Shown here in pieces: positions 1 through 11,974 of a DNA stretch of 64,000 nt. The stretch is from Myoxocephalus aenaeus. Its lineage: Eukaryota; Chordata; Actinopteri; Perciformes; Cottidae. The position numbers and the translations under genes were made by a program. The notes beneath the pieces are model-generated. The model saw nothing but the letters and a program-made list of their open reading frames with translations, did not search any database and was not told the DNA's origin. The DNA lies in NCBI GenBank assembly GCA_038501785.1, contig JBAMJR010000085.1, forward strand, positions 482,501-546,500, given 5' to 3'. How positions within the stretch are numbered: position 1 is the stretch's first letter; every line of letters starts with the position of its first letter.

Positions 1-87
1 GAACAAAATAATCCCAACCCAGAGTACGTCACGTACGATTCCACCTTGGCTGTCCTCGATGGGGACGACTTCTTCTACTCCAAATAG
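1..87 (+). CDS. 3' end of an unidentified coding exon (28 codons plus stop)
   Basis: The first base opens a frame that runs 28 codons to a TAG at 85-87. Third positions are strongly C/G-rich (TAC, GTC, ACG, TTC, GAC, CTC), unlike the AT-rich flanks, which suggests real coding sequence. The predicted tail ends in GDDFFYSK; I do not recognise it as any junctophilin, GDAP1, PI15 or CRISPLD1 terminus. It is on the same strand as jph1, whose exons 1-2 are not in the window, so it lies in jph1 intron 2. It could be an alternative last exon of jph1, a nested gene, or chance. No AATAAA was noticed in the next several hundred bases. The opposite strand is also open here, which weakens the case. Confidence 0.35.
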   Translation, partial: EQNNPNPEYVTYDSTLAVLDGDDFFYSK

Positions 88-905
88 GGCCAGAGGTGCA
101 ATTGGGTTCATTTTGTTTGTGTGTGAGCAAGTGCATGTTTGATCTCAGTGCTGGTGCCACCTCTTGTCATTTCAAAAGTATGTCAAGTTCTTAACTTTAT
201 GAAGTGCCAAAATGTACAGTAGCAATGACGCACAGAGTTTACAGTAACTGTAACTGTGGAAGGGACTGCCAGTCGTCTGAATCAGAGTCAGAGTAAGCAA
301 AGCCAGCCACATCCTTCAGTATATTTATCCCCTGACATGTCTCATATTTATGGCGATGTGATGGTGTGAGGTAACACAACATTTATTGCTGACAGAATCT
401 AATGATGCTCACACACACACACACAAGAAATAATCGTGCCTCATATTATCTATATCAGTTACATTAATGACCAGCGTCACTGCCAGCTTGTACATACGGA
501 AGAGCTATTCATAATGTAGCTGATGCAATGGCGCATACATGGAGAGTTATAGTTGAGCAGATTTCAAATGACCCACAGTGAAACAAAATGACATTGTGTA
601 ATATGTCATCTCATTCTGTGCTCCACCATGTTATCGTTACGGGAAATCAGAGTGAGCAGAAAGATGACAATCGATGGAACCTCGGAAGGAGTGTTGATAT
701 GAGGAAAGGCTGATTAGGCCTAAAGTATTAGGGCTGGGATACTTATGTTCATATTTATATATGACAACCATAATAGAATAATCACTTATGTTCAAAGTAA
801 TTAACGGTGTCTCACTGTTTTGCAGTAGACCAAATTCTTCATCTGCATAAGGGAAAAGAAAATACTGGTCTTTTTTTAAATTATAACTTGACTTGCTCTA
901 TTGAT

Positions 906-1012
<107 letters not shown>

Positions 1013-1109
1013 GATCTCTCCATCACTCTGATCCAGACTGAAATATCTGGAAATACCAAACAACTATTGGGAAGTTTGCCATGAAATGTAATGTATTCCT
1101 ATGTTCACT

Positions 1110-1195
1110 TTAGCGTTTAGTTTGCAGCACCATTGTGCCTAAGTACAGCTTTGCAGAGCCACCAGCATGGCTGTGGACTACTAGTCTTATCATTT
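1110..1195 (+). repeat. 3' end of a dispersed teleost repeat (same family as 62,590-63,220)
   Basis: The stretch reads caccattgtgcctaagtaca, then a cagagcc...agcatggctgt block. I recall this as the end of a family very common in percomorph genomes, where it ends in 'gctagcatggctgtagac'. The related sequence agcatggctgtagac occurs at about 63,193-63,207. Only the tail is recognisable here. Confidence 0.5.
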
Positions 1196-4100
1196 GATTA
1201 TTGCACATCCCTGCTGTAACAGTTTACAGTTCAATACACAAAATCAATTTAAAAGGAGGTGATGTTAAAAATCAGAGCATATTCCAGGCAGAGGGGAACA
1301 GACATGCTCCTACTGAGTGGCTTTTAACAAGTAAAGGTTTATCCTACAGACAGGACACTACAGTACTGTTGCCATTGATACATATTGTGATGCTGTGCTA
1401 CATCCCAGTAAAAATGAATGATGTAAAAGAAGAAGGAAGAAAATAATACATTTTCAGAGTGAGAGTAAAAAGCTTCTTTTTTTTCTCTCCATTCCGAAGA
1501 GGAGAACATTTTGACAGAAATCAACCTGCAGGTCCAGCAACAATAGTTCACACCAAAAGAGAGGGTTTGATAGGGGAAAGAAAGCCTGAACAATCTACAG
1601 TTTACTGTATGTGTCGATGACGGCGGGGATAGACTTATTGGCTGGGATAGATATATTGTCTGACTTGCACTTACGCTGTAGGAAAGCTTTGTTTCCGGGG
1701 AGTAGAGGAGAAAGCCAGTGGGGGCTGGCTGTGTGTAAACGTGAGTGGACCGCTGGCCTGTGCCGATAGCAGCGGTGATAGGATTGGGTTTCACCAAAAT
1801 GCCATTACAATGTGTGGCTGTGGCTTGTAATCTCTCTAAGTATGGCACATATTTCTGCAGCTTCTCAAGAAGGAGTGGGATGAGTCAGGCTTTCGAAGGG
1901 GGAGTCATGTGGAGTTCGAGACTGTTATGAAGAGGTTAACTCATGGAGTGGTTCACCTGCAATTATTGAAAATGTAAAAGTACTTCTTATACAGATGGTT
2001 TACCCACTCCATTTCCTCGACAAGCTTTCCTCAACTTAGATAATGTAGAGTTTCCTACAACACTGCTCTCCCTCCATTAATAAACAGTGAATGGGATTGT
2101 AGCGTATCTACTGTTTATGTAACAGCAGTTAATGAGAACCGTAGTCGGTGGAGTGAGTTGGATATTGTATTGCACGCACTGTGATTTGAAATGTACAGCA
2201 ATAACGAGTACACCAAATAGCGTTTCTGTTCAGTAGGCTTGATCTCCAAGGATTCCCCCGTGTGTGTTCATGTGTATCTGCTATCCTCCTGAGAATCTCC
2301 ATTGACGTGACAAGACATTATGTAAAAAATCCCAAATGTCAATGTCCAATCGTGTCTAATTATATGCACCTGTTCAAGAACTGTTATTATGTGTATGTTA
2401 TTCTATATTCTATATTGAACATTATGTGTGTCAATACTCGAAGACGTGGGCATCATGGATCAATGGCTCTTAAGTCTACTGATGAGGTGAATCCAGATAA
2501 CAGTCATTGATTTACAAGTCCATAACAATTACATTATAATGAGTTCTAGGCTCTGCTAAAGGTGCTGTAGCTCCATATCGGAAAGAGATCCTTAATAACT
2601 GTCAATTTAGTGTAAGTTATTGTGATGCTTGACCCGCGCCAGAGGCAGCAACATTAATAGGAATAAACCTGTTAGCTCCTCAAAATAGTGTCCACCGTGA
2701 CTTAAAGTAGAAATGCAGTGGAAAAGCAGAACACACTCTCTTTTATTGTTTTTATTTTATATATCAAACAATCTGTGTGTTTTGTATTTTGGTGGCCTGT
2801 CAAGATTGTTGCTATTAATCTTCTATCACAGTACTTGTAATTTGATATTGCAATATTGTACTATATTGTTATTGGGGCTGCAAGTAGCAATTTATTTCAT
2901 TATTGATCGATCTGTTTATTATTTTCTTGAATTTTAGTTTGTTTTTTAAAGACAAATGTACATCATTCAATAATCAGTCAATAATCAAGAGTTGAAAAAA
3001 AAACATTAAAATGCACAGATAAAGAATGGCAGCAACAATTTAGCCATAATAGTTGGTATCCTCCATCCATCTGCGAACACAAAACCATTTCAGTCCGTGT
3101 TGCCTGAAACAACTCTTAAAATCTGTCTGTTTTTTATTTATTTTTTCTACCTGCTAACGCAGTCGTCTTTGACCTCTGGATACTAATGTGCCCCGCTAAA
3201 TCTGTTCAGCCACTCTGATTGGCTAGCTAGGCTGCTTTCACTCCAGATGTTCACGGATTGGATTATGGAATCATCACTTCTCTTGTTGATTCAGAGTATT
3301 GCTTTTCCACTGTGAATCCCTTCGTGAAGCATGCAACCGCTCTTGTAGTCACACGCATAGATAACTCTGTATGTGAGGCCGTGATGCATTTTCTTTAGGA
3401 TTTGTTCTAGTCGGTCTATTTTGCTGTTCACATGGCTTCACATTGAATATATTTCTATCTATTATCTACTCACTGTCACCATTCCACCATGACCCCCTAT
3501 ATCATAGTATTGTAATGATGCAGACCTTGACACAGTTAGCAGTTGCAGTCAATGATAGTGGGGCATTGTTGTGTATATTTGTTGGCTTTTTCAGTCGCAT
3601 GTCTTCTGATCGCATGATCATAATTTGTCAGCTGTGGTGCAGATGTAACCTCGTGCTAATGCTCCTTTTGGCTTTGCACTGAAGAGGAAACTGATGGTTG
3701 TGTGTGTATATGATTGTGTGCGCATGCGTTTGTGTGTGCAGACAGTGGAGTGAGTGGTGGCAGGAGATTGGAGGAGAGAGCACAGACCATAATTAAAAGT
3801 ATTCCTTAAGCTCAAGTGGTTACCAGGCAATGTGACCTTCACTCGCACAGGTCCAGCTTCGGATGCGGAGCCTCGTAGTTAAAGGAGACACACCATGGAG
3901 TGGCTGTCTGTGTGTGTCTGTGTGTGTGTCTCCTTGTTGTAAACCATTTACAGTGTATTCACTTTGCCAAAGTACACTTAGATTTGTCACATTTTCAAAA
4001 AACATTTGTGTGTATGTGCGACATATAGTCTGTAGTGTGGGTTTGTTCATTTGCAAATTCATTAATACAGACCAGATGCCTGGTTGGACAGCTTGCTCAA

Positions 4101-6133
4101 GTGTCTCGGGTGGTTACCATGGTTACTGCCTCACCGCCGTCATCATCATGTCAGCCATTTGTTGGTTTTCTTTATGAAGTAGTGGAGTGAAGAGGCGTTG
4201 TTGGTTTTACATTGTGTTTATTCATCCTTTAAGGCTTGAACGACGTGTCTGGTTCCAGCTGGATTTACAAAAGAGTGAAAGACTAGATGCAGCACTATGG
4301 AGTCACCTTTATTTACACTCATTCCCAGTGGGTCTCATTACGGCATGTCTAACTAATGGTCCTTTTCAACTTCTAATGCAGATTTGGTGTGTGGATGTGT
4401 GTGTAAAGCAGAGTGAACACAGAGGGAGACATTTGCATGAGAGGTAGCCCATTTTTCTACGGTGTGGTTCAAAAGCTTTTGCATGAATGCGTGTTTGCAT
4501 GGTGTTGCAGGTGTCTAATGGCTGCATAGTTGCTAACTTGTGTTGATTTACATCAGTAGAGCCCTGTGTGTATCTGCGTTTGTGTTTGTGTTTGTGTGTG
4601 CGCGTTGCAGCTTGTGAGTGTGAAAACAGACAGATGCTTTCTGATTAGATCCAGTCCTGAGATTCCTCTTGAGTTCAGAATGTTGACTTATTTGAGGTTT
4701 TTTTAGTTAATGAACCGCAATTTTAATAATTGTTTAATTGTTTAAGTCAAGCAAGGATATCAAATATTCCTCTCTGTGTGTTGTCATTTTAAATTTAATA
4801 TTTTAAGCTCAGGGAAATCGTGGGAAATGTTATAGAGATGCACCTTTTTTCTCCCAGTCAAATCTTTATTGTTTATATTTATTTGTGAGTCTTATTTTTT
4901 CACCTATATCGTGTCATGTATTTATTTATTATAATTTTGTTGTTATTGTTGTTGTTTTTTCCTTAAGCCGTGGCCTCTTGACATCTCCTATTACATTCTT
5001 ATCTTTTTTAACTATCTGGATTTGATAAAGTCTTAAAAATGAAAAGGTTCAGGTATTGCGGTGGTGCTAAAAACTGAGTTAGTAGCTAGCCATCACTCAA
5101 CAAATGTAGCGGAGACACTGAATTGTTATAATAATGTCATAATAATTGAATTTAATAATCTGTATTTAGCGTGGATCTGTCATCTGGAACGGTCAGTTTA
5201 ATACAGATTTAATAACACTAACATTTTATGGACAAAACAATTATGAGAGAATCAGAGAAATTATCAAAAATGGAAATAATAGTTGCAACTATCCTTTCAC
5301 CAGTAAATGTTGCATTCAGTGATGTTGTGTGCTTCAGACAACTATACTCACTTATCTTAATTTCCAACAATTACATTTATGGCCAGTTTCTCATATTAGT
5401 TAAATCCACTGTATATAAATAAGATCCAGAGGGTGTGTTGAGATGCAGTTCCTCTAGCACTGCATTTAAGTGTCCTTTATTTTTTCTCCATTTGCAGTAA
5501 GGGATTCATTCATGTTTTATTTCATCTGTTCTACATGTTTCTTGATAGTGATTTTGAATATGAGTTTGGTTTGGCTAACATCAAGGCTTAAAAACGATGG
5601 ATATTTCAGGCCATGTTTGCTTGATTGACAGGTGTCTCAGCTTTAATAGTGGTTGTTTCCTCATCCCTCCTTCAAATTGTCTGCCTCAAAGCGACAGTGA
5701 AATCAAATCAGAGCTTCAAACCGTTAGGCGACCACATCCCTGTTCTCCTGCAGTGTATGGTTTGGCCGCCATCGCCCTCCGCCCCCTTTGTGTCATTAGC
5801 TGTCTCAGCTGTGGCCATGTTTCACGAGCAGTGTTGACACAAAGAGCACAGAGCTGAGGTCTAAATCGCTGCCATTGCCCTTCACCAAAACCAGAGGGAT
5901 CATCTCAGCAAAGGATTCTGTGTCACTCTCTCAACGCGCCAATGAGGGCTCACGTTGCAGTCAGAGGAGTGTATCAGGAATATCAGACCTTCAAACATAA
6001 CAGAGCTCGAAACATGTACCACAGAAACATGCGCCCGATATTTATTAGAATAGTGTAGTTCAGCATACGCATATTCACAGTTGTTTCTGAGAAGCACCTT
6101 GACACATTCACACAATAAAAACCTGATCCAGAG

Positions 6134-6134
<1 letters not shown>

Positions 6135-6207
<73 letters not shown>
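6135..6207. repeat. (CA)n microsatellite
   Basis: Perfect CA repeat, about 36 units, in jph1 intron 2. Poly-Cys/Val frames across it are artefacts. Confidence 0.97.
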
Positions 6208-6210
<3 letters not shown>

Positions 6211-7849
6211 TACCATGTGTTTTTGGATGAAGGCCAGGTGCAGTCTCAGTGGAGGGTTCAGTGCAGAGCTCCTGAATAGAGAACACCAGTGAAAGAAGAT
6301 TAGGTATGTTTGTAATCCAATGCCAGAAATGTCAGTCGAGTTTGGGGATTTTTTTTCTCCAGTTTAATCAAAACGGATTCTTCTCATTCTTCTTCCCAGA
6401 AATGTCTCTACCGGTCAGTTCATCCTTTGTATCATGAGTAAAGACTATTATTTGGGACAAAATAAAATATCATCAGCTTCATATTTAGCTTTTAGACATG
6501 ATCTCCTTATCTAACTCATCAAGATAGTGAATGTATTTCCCAAATATTGGATCATTTTCTTTCAGCAATGTTATTCGGGTCTGTGCATATAGTCAATATT
6601 ATTGTTTTTCTCCAGGGATCCTCTAGCTGTGTCTTTCTTGTGTACCCCTTCATTCTACAATAGTCTGCAATAGACAAATATATTTTCATAACACAGCCAT
6701 GTTTCATCCCTGCTCATTGAGCCGTTTCCCAGCACCCTGCCAAATGCTTCCACCTTTGGAAGTGTTCCTTATATTGTTGCGCCATGTACATTATTCAAGT
6801 GCCTGTTTTCTTTTTTTCTTGCTGCTGCAGTACTCTATGCCTTTCTGTTTACATGCTGTGATGCTACCTTGAACCAACCTTTGTATGTTTAGTGTAAAGA
6901 AAGACATATAGTTTCCTTAGTCAGAAAATACGATTCTGTTTGGCCAGTCATAAGAATGGGGGAAATTCAATAAGCCTAATTGATCTTAGATTCTGCTTTT
7001 CTCTTTTGGGCTTGCATATCTCTACTGTAAAGAGTGACAGGATAGAAGAAGAAAAAAGACGGGGAATGTTCCCAGAGCCCCAGCCTGCCAACCACCAGGA
7101 CGTCCTGAGATCTAAAATGCTTCAAGTACAGTAACCATGCCCAAATATTCTCATTGTACAGCTCCATAGCACTCTCTTCAGGATAACGTTAGCTTATCTC
7201 ATAATAACAGCCACTTCGTCTCCCATGTAAAGCCTCATTTGCTGTCGCCATTGTCCCCCACCATTGCAGCCCCTGGTAATGTGAGCCCAGACCTCAACAC
7301 AGGAATAATTCCTGAATAATTTCAGAGTTGGTTTTAGCTAACCACTAATGGTGTTAGTCATGCTTGAGTAATCCTGAATTAGCACCAGCCGGGAATTCAA
7401 TAGCAGGCCTGCACGGATATGAGAGATATGTGCAGGGCAAACTAAGTGCTAATTTGTGCAGACTTTCTGTGATGTGCGGTGCTGCTCCTTTGGACCTGGG
7501 GACTGTTTGGGTAAGATAAAGGGCAGTCATTTCTGTTGATGTATAATATCCTTTCATGAGCAGATTTGCTCACTCCGAACAGGAGCATCAAATGAATCAT
7601 AGTCTTGAAATATGACTCCTGCTGTACGGTAGCTCTTAGTCGTGGGCGATGAAAGAGAGTGATGAAGTTTAAAGGAAGATCGTTGAGTGCTGATGTTTAT
7701 CACGGGTAAGGTCGAGACTAATCTTCTATCTTATTAGGTATATACTGTACAAGTCAGCATTTCAGTTACCAGGCTTAAACGCCTTGGCGGGGAGCGGGAA
7801 AGAGACTGTGATGGAGAGAAGGAAGATGAGGAAAGGAGGAAGGGGAGGA

Positions 7850-7991
7850 GGGGGGGGGGGGGGGTATTGGAAGAAGCAAAAGGCTGAAGGAAGGGGGTGC
7901 AGAACTGTGTCAGCATATGTGAGGGAGATTCCTCAAATAGGCCATAGCCTGGGGAGTGATGGACTGAAGCTTCACTCGGGGGGGGGGGGGG
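7850..7991. repeat. Two poly-G runs (15 G and 14 G) 113 bp apart
   Basis: Uninterrupted G runs at 7,850-7,864 and 7,978-7,991, the first preceded by a purine-rich GGAGGAAGGGGAGGAG stretch. Runs of this length can form G-quadruplexes and are also error-prone in assembly. Confidence 0.85.
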
Positions 7992-8599
7992 CGGGATATG
8001 CACACACAACACAATCACACACTACGGGCACATAATTCAGATACACACATACTGTATTCTTTTTATATTAGTTATAAAAAAAACTTAAAGGAGGCGGCAC
8101 CGTCCCGCATGGGAGCTTGGGTTTGAAATTTAACCCGACAGTAAAATTAGAGGACTGCGATGCATAACTCAGCAGTTCTAAATACCGGGGTGTCATTCTC
8201 TTTCTCTCTGCAGCTCTGTCTCTCCTTGCCATTTAGATACCTTTTTCTAGGTGTGTGTTTTTACCTCCCTCATTCTTTATCTCATACACGCGCACAGACA
8301 CACATTCCACAGAGAGAGAGAGCCGCACCCGCCACACTCACTGCCAAACTGACTCAACACTTTACCAAGCAATTCATTTGTCACAGTAATGAAACAACCA
8401 AGCAGGGCTGCAGTCCAAAACAATTGCCTCAAAGTATTTGCTCCTTTCTCCACTTTGTCTAAATTTCTACAAAATGGTGCGTGGGTGTGTTTGAGTGATA
8501 TTTGCATTTGTGCCAGCAGGTGCATTTTTGGATTTAAATACCATGATTTGCTTGGACCCATCCCCAGCACTCAACCTGACAGGAGCGCCTGCAGAGCCC

Positions 8600-8635
8600 A
8601 AAACTAGACATGAACAGGTGTTGCTTTATATTCAG
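8600..8635 (+). repeat. Copy 1 of a 36-nt block shared by jph1 introns 2 and 3
   Basis: This block matches 14,513-14,548 at 32 of 36 positions, with all four differences transitions. The shared core includes caggtg and tgctttatattca. The flanks are loosely alike (acctg...cag upstream, tttcaag downstream), so the copies may be remnants of a longer element. Confidence 0.6.
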
Positions 8636-10417
8636 AGGCAGATCTGTTTCAAGTAGGGAGGCTGCAGACTGCTGACAAGTAAAAGAACCTCAAACTTTTC
8701 CTAAGGTCAATCGTGAGCTTGCATATTGTTGTTTACCCAGACTTTGTTTTGCCTTGTACGTGTGACAATGCATTACGGAATTTGGCCTGAAAAAGCGTTT
8801 GTCCGTCTTCATGCGCCCCTTCTGCACATTGTCGACGGTCATTGCAAGCCACAAGCCCGCAGGGTAATGCATATTAAAGCTGCTGCAAGCAATATTTTAA
8901 CATTAACAAATGAATGTGTGCAGTGGGAAAGGGGTTTCTCAAAGCGATGAATGAACCCTTACTGCGCAATTTCCCTCAGCTGTACGCAGCATTTTATCAT
9001 CTTTCTGCTCATAGGTTTTTTTGGGGTGGGGTTAATGCTATAATATTTCAACGTTGTGTTTACCACTTGTTTTGCTGCCCTTAATTGGACAAAAAAATAA
9101 TTATTGCCGGTTTAACAGTCCATGCATTGTGTAAGGTGCTGGTGTCGCTCGCTAGTTTTAATAAAAGTAAACATAAGAGGACATTTTCCGAAGCCTGGAA
9201 GAAAACCAACCAACCCTTTCGTCTCTACGCTCCACATGCCCATGTTTTCTCGCCTCTCATTTCACTCCTGTTCCACTGCTCGATCACACCTCTACTCCCA
9301 TCATTCTCTGCCTGTCACCTCCCACGACCAGACATCCTGTCTGTGAACAGTCTGCATCGCTTCCCGGGTCTGCCCGTGACTTCATGCCCGCACTCTACCT
9401 AAAGGGAACTGTTGAAATCCTTAGGCTATGTCACGGGCACGCTGTATGCATTCATGACGCATTCAGGCGTCCTTTCGTTTGCCTGCACATTTAACACATT
9501 TCAGAAATAGAAGCATGTACAGTATGTCCTTGTGGCAGCATGTGTGGCAAGTGGATGTCTACGGTATACATGTCAGTAGTGTGATGTAACTGGAATGCTT
9601 TAATGTCAATTTTAAACAGGGAAGTGCTATTCAGTAAGACTATGAAGCTGCTTTTAGCCACGCCGTTGCAATTCCTATGTTTGTAATAACTCATGGGAAG
9701 AAGCAAAGCATTGTGTGATAACTTTTTCAATCTTATTTTTATCTGCAGCTGGTCAGTGTTTTTGAGAGGTTGTTAACACAGCCTGAGTGTGTCCTTTGTC
9801 TGTGGGTGAAGCACGGACTCTCTCCAGCCAGCATATGGCTCCTAATGCATTTTTATGTCTTACTGTCCCAGCGCATAAAAAAACAGGACAGTCCAGAGTC
9901 CAAGGACAGAGAAGTAGTCTGAAATAGAGACATCTGTCCTTTGGGGTCACTCTGACAGAAAGACGAAGGGAGGGAGGGAAGTAATGAGTATGAGGGGATG
10001 CAGCGTCAATAGACAGATGAAGAAGGATTGGAAAAAAAGAAAGAAAAACAGGAGCATTGATTGAAAGAAAGAGGGGATGTGAAAGAAAGAGGGAGAGGAA
10101 GATGGATGAGTGGGGTTAAGCAGGGCACAAGGCACAGCTGTCAATACTTATAGTGATACTTGGACAGTCCATCTGGATCCTTGCCTTCCATGTTACACTG
10201 TCATGTATTGTATAAGAGGTGCTCTCGCTGTTCATACAGTAAGTGACTAATCCACTAGCTTTAACTGATGCATATTTTTGCATAATTATGTGTTTTTTGA
10301 AGGGATATGGTGTGTTGTAACTGTAACATCCTCCTTGCAAGTGAATATGCCCTCCTGTAATAATGCATCTGTTTACATATACAGTATCTTATGGTTGAGT
10401 TTTCATGGAATGTATTT

Positions 10418-10585
10418 CAGAATCAGAATCAGAATCAGAAACCGTTTATTTGCCAGGAATGTTTACACAATGGAAGGTTTTTCTTGACTGAAGGTGCATA
10501 AACATTAGACATGAGACAAACAACAATCAACGACAACAACAGTGCAATGGGTATTAAATGAAGCATAAGATAAAGATAAAGTGCT
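10418..10585. repeat. Dispersed teleost repeat, probably a retroelement 3' tail
   Basis: It begins with an AGAATC tandem (tcagaatcagaatcagaa), then a 'tttatttgccaggaatgttt' segment and an A-rich stretch ending in aagataaagataaag. I recall the AGAATC tandem followed by 'tttattgccaagta' as a common fish repeat. The family name is not certain. Confidence 0.5.
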
Positions 10586-11330
10586 CAGCCAAAACAGATA
10601 ACGTTAATGTAAGTATATGTTAAAGTTAGCAGCTCCCATAATATCTGTCAGTGCTAATGCTAAACTCACATTGCTTTCAGAACGTGTTACTCTTCTGCCT
10701 TTTGGTTTTTGAGCATCAGCATAGTGCAGATGTGGATGCAGGCTTTTCTCTTGCTGCTGTTCAGGCACCGCTACGTGTTGAAAACACCTTCCTTATGATT
10801 CCCATGGTCTTTAACATTTTGTAAATGTTTGTATTTTTATTTATTTTGCTGCTGACTGGCATGGGATTCAAACATATCTATTACTACACCACCTGCTGTT
10901 TGTATAAGTTTATATTGTTAAGTCAATAGCTAAGAACGTCTTTATGATTAAAGCTACCTCTGGTTGCAATAATCTACCTGCAAATATTCGATCCATATCA
11001 TCTTTCCTGTCTTCTTATTATAGGATCAGTTGTGCATGTCAATAATGACATTAATGCTTTTCTATAACCTATGAAAGAATTATCAATTTTCATGCTCTGT
11101 TTGAGTATGACCTCCTGATTTTGTCTGTCTTATTATGTCATATATATATATAAATATATATAAAATATAATATTTTGTCATATTTGGTATTGTTTAATTA
11201 TCTTGTTGTTATTTTAGTTTTTTGTTAAATGCTTTGTCTAATTGTCGTTGAGGACCCTCTTGAAAAGTAGACATTTCAAGGGGTTATTCCTAATAGAGAA
11301 GATAATTTCATTGTATATGAGACTATACCA

Positions 11331-11365
11331 TGTGTGTGTGTGTGTGCGTGCGCGTGCGCGTGCGC

Positions 11366-11416
<51 letters not shown>
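11331..11416. repeat. (TG)n microsatellite with an internal CG-alternating block
   Basis: The array is TG repeats with a gcgtgcgcgtgcgcgtgcgc centre. It is strict purine-pyrimidine alternation throughout, the classic pattern for left-handed Z-DNA. It lies about 440 bp upstream of jph1 exon 3. Confidence 0.95.
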
Positions 11417-11417
<1 letters not shown>

Positions 11418-11855
11418 CTTTTGGGCTCTGGTTCAGCAGCAGTGCAATGCTCCAGACTGGATTAAGGTCTTGCTTGGATGTGGCTGCGCTCCATTTGGAA
11501 AATCAGGATTTGGATTTGCGATAGAAGCACAAGGGGAGGTGTTATGTTATCCTCAAGAGGGACAGGCTGAGTGATACAGCTCAAAGATGAGGAGAAAGAG
11601 GGAGGTATGGAAGGAGAGGGGGCGCAAGAAAAAGAAAAAGATAGTCGGGGGGGGGAAAGCTGATGATGATGTAAATGTCATGGATGTGACATGGCAGCAT
11701 GCAGGCAGAGTCGCAGGCCAGTTCAATAAGCGTCTGTTTATGTTTCTAGATATCTGTCACACTTCTTTCAAACATGGCGCCATACATCATCTTTATGTCT
11801 TTACCTTGGAGTTACCGTGCAACTCTGATATAGTCTTGATTTGTGCTTCTTACAG

Positions 11856-11974
11856 AACGGCCCATGCCAGGACAAAAAGCGAGGCTGCAGACCAGGCCGC
11901 CATCTCTGCTGTGCATGACTCGGAAATCGCCAGGGCGGTTGCTAGGGAGCTCTCCCCCAACTTCTACCAACCAG
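11856..11974 (+). CDS. jph1: jph1 exon 3
   Basis: Acceptor ttgtgcttcttacag, donor gtaacc, 119 bp. It enters in phase 2 (its first base completes an Arg codon) and leaves in phase 1 (G, completed to Gly by GA in exon 4). It encodes the Ala-rich end of the alpha-helical joining region and the conserved ARELSPNFYQPG. Confidence 0.95.

Noticed and set aside
5900..6286. Frames rich in Cys/Val over the CA array
   Set aside because: Translations of a dinucleotide repeat. The same applies at 11,242-11,574 and 26,395-26,785.
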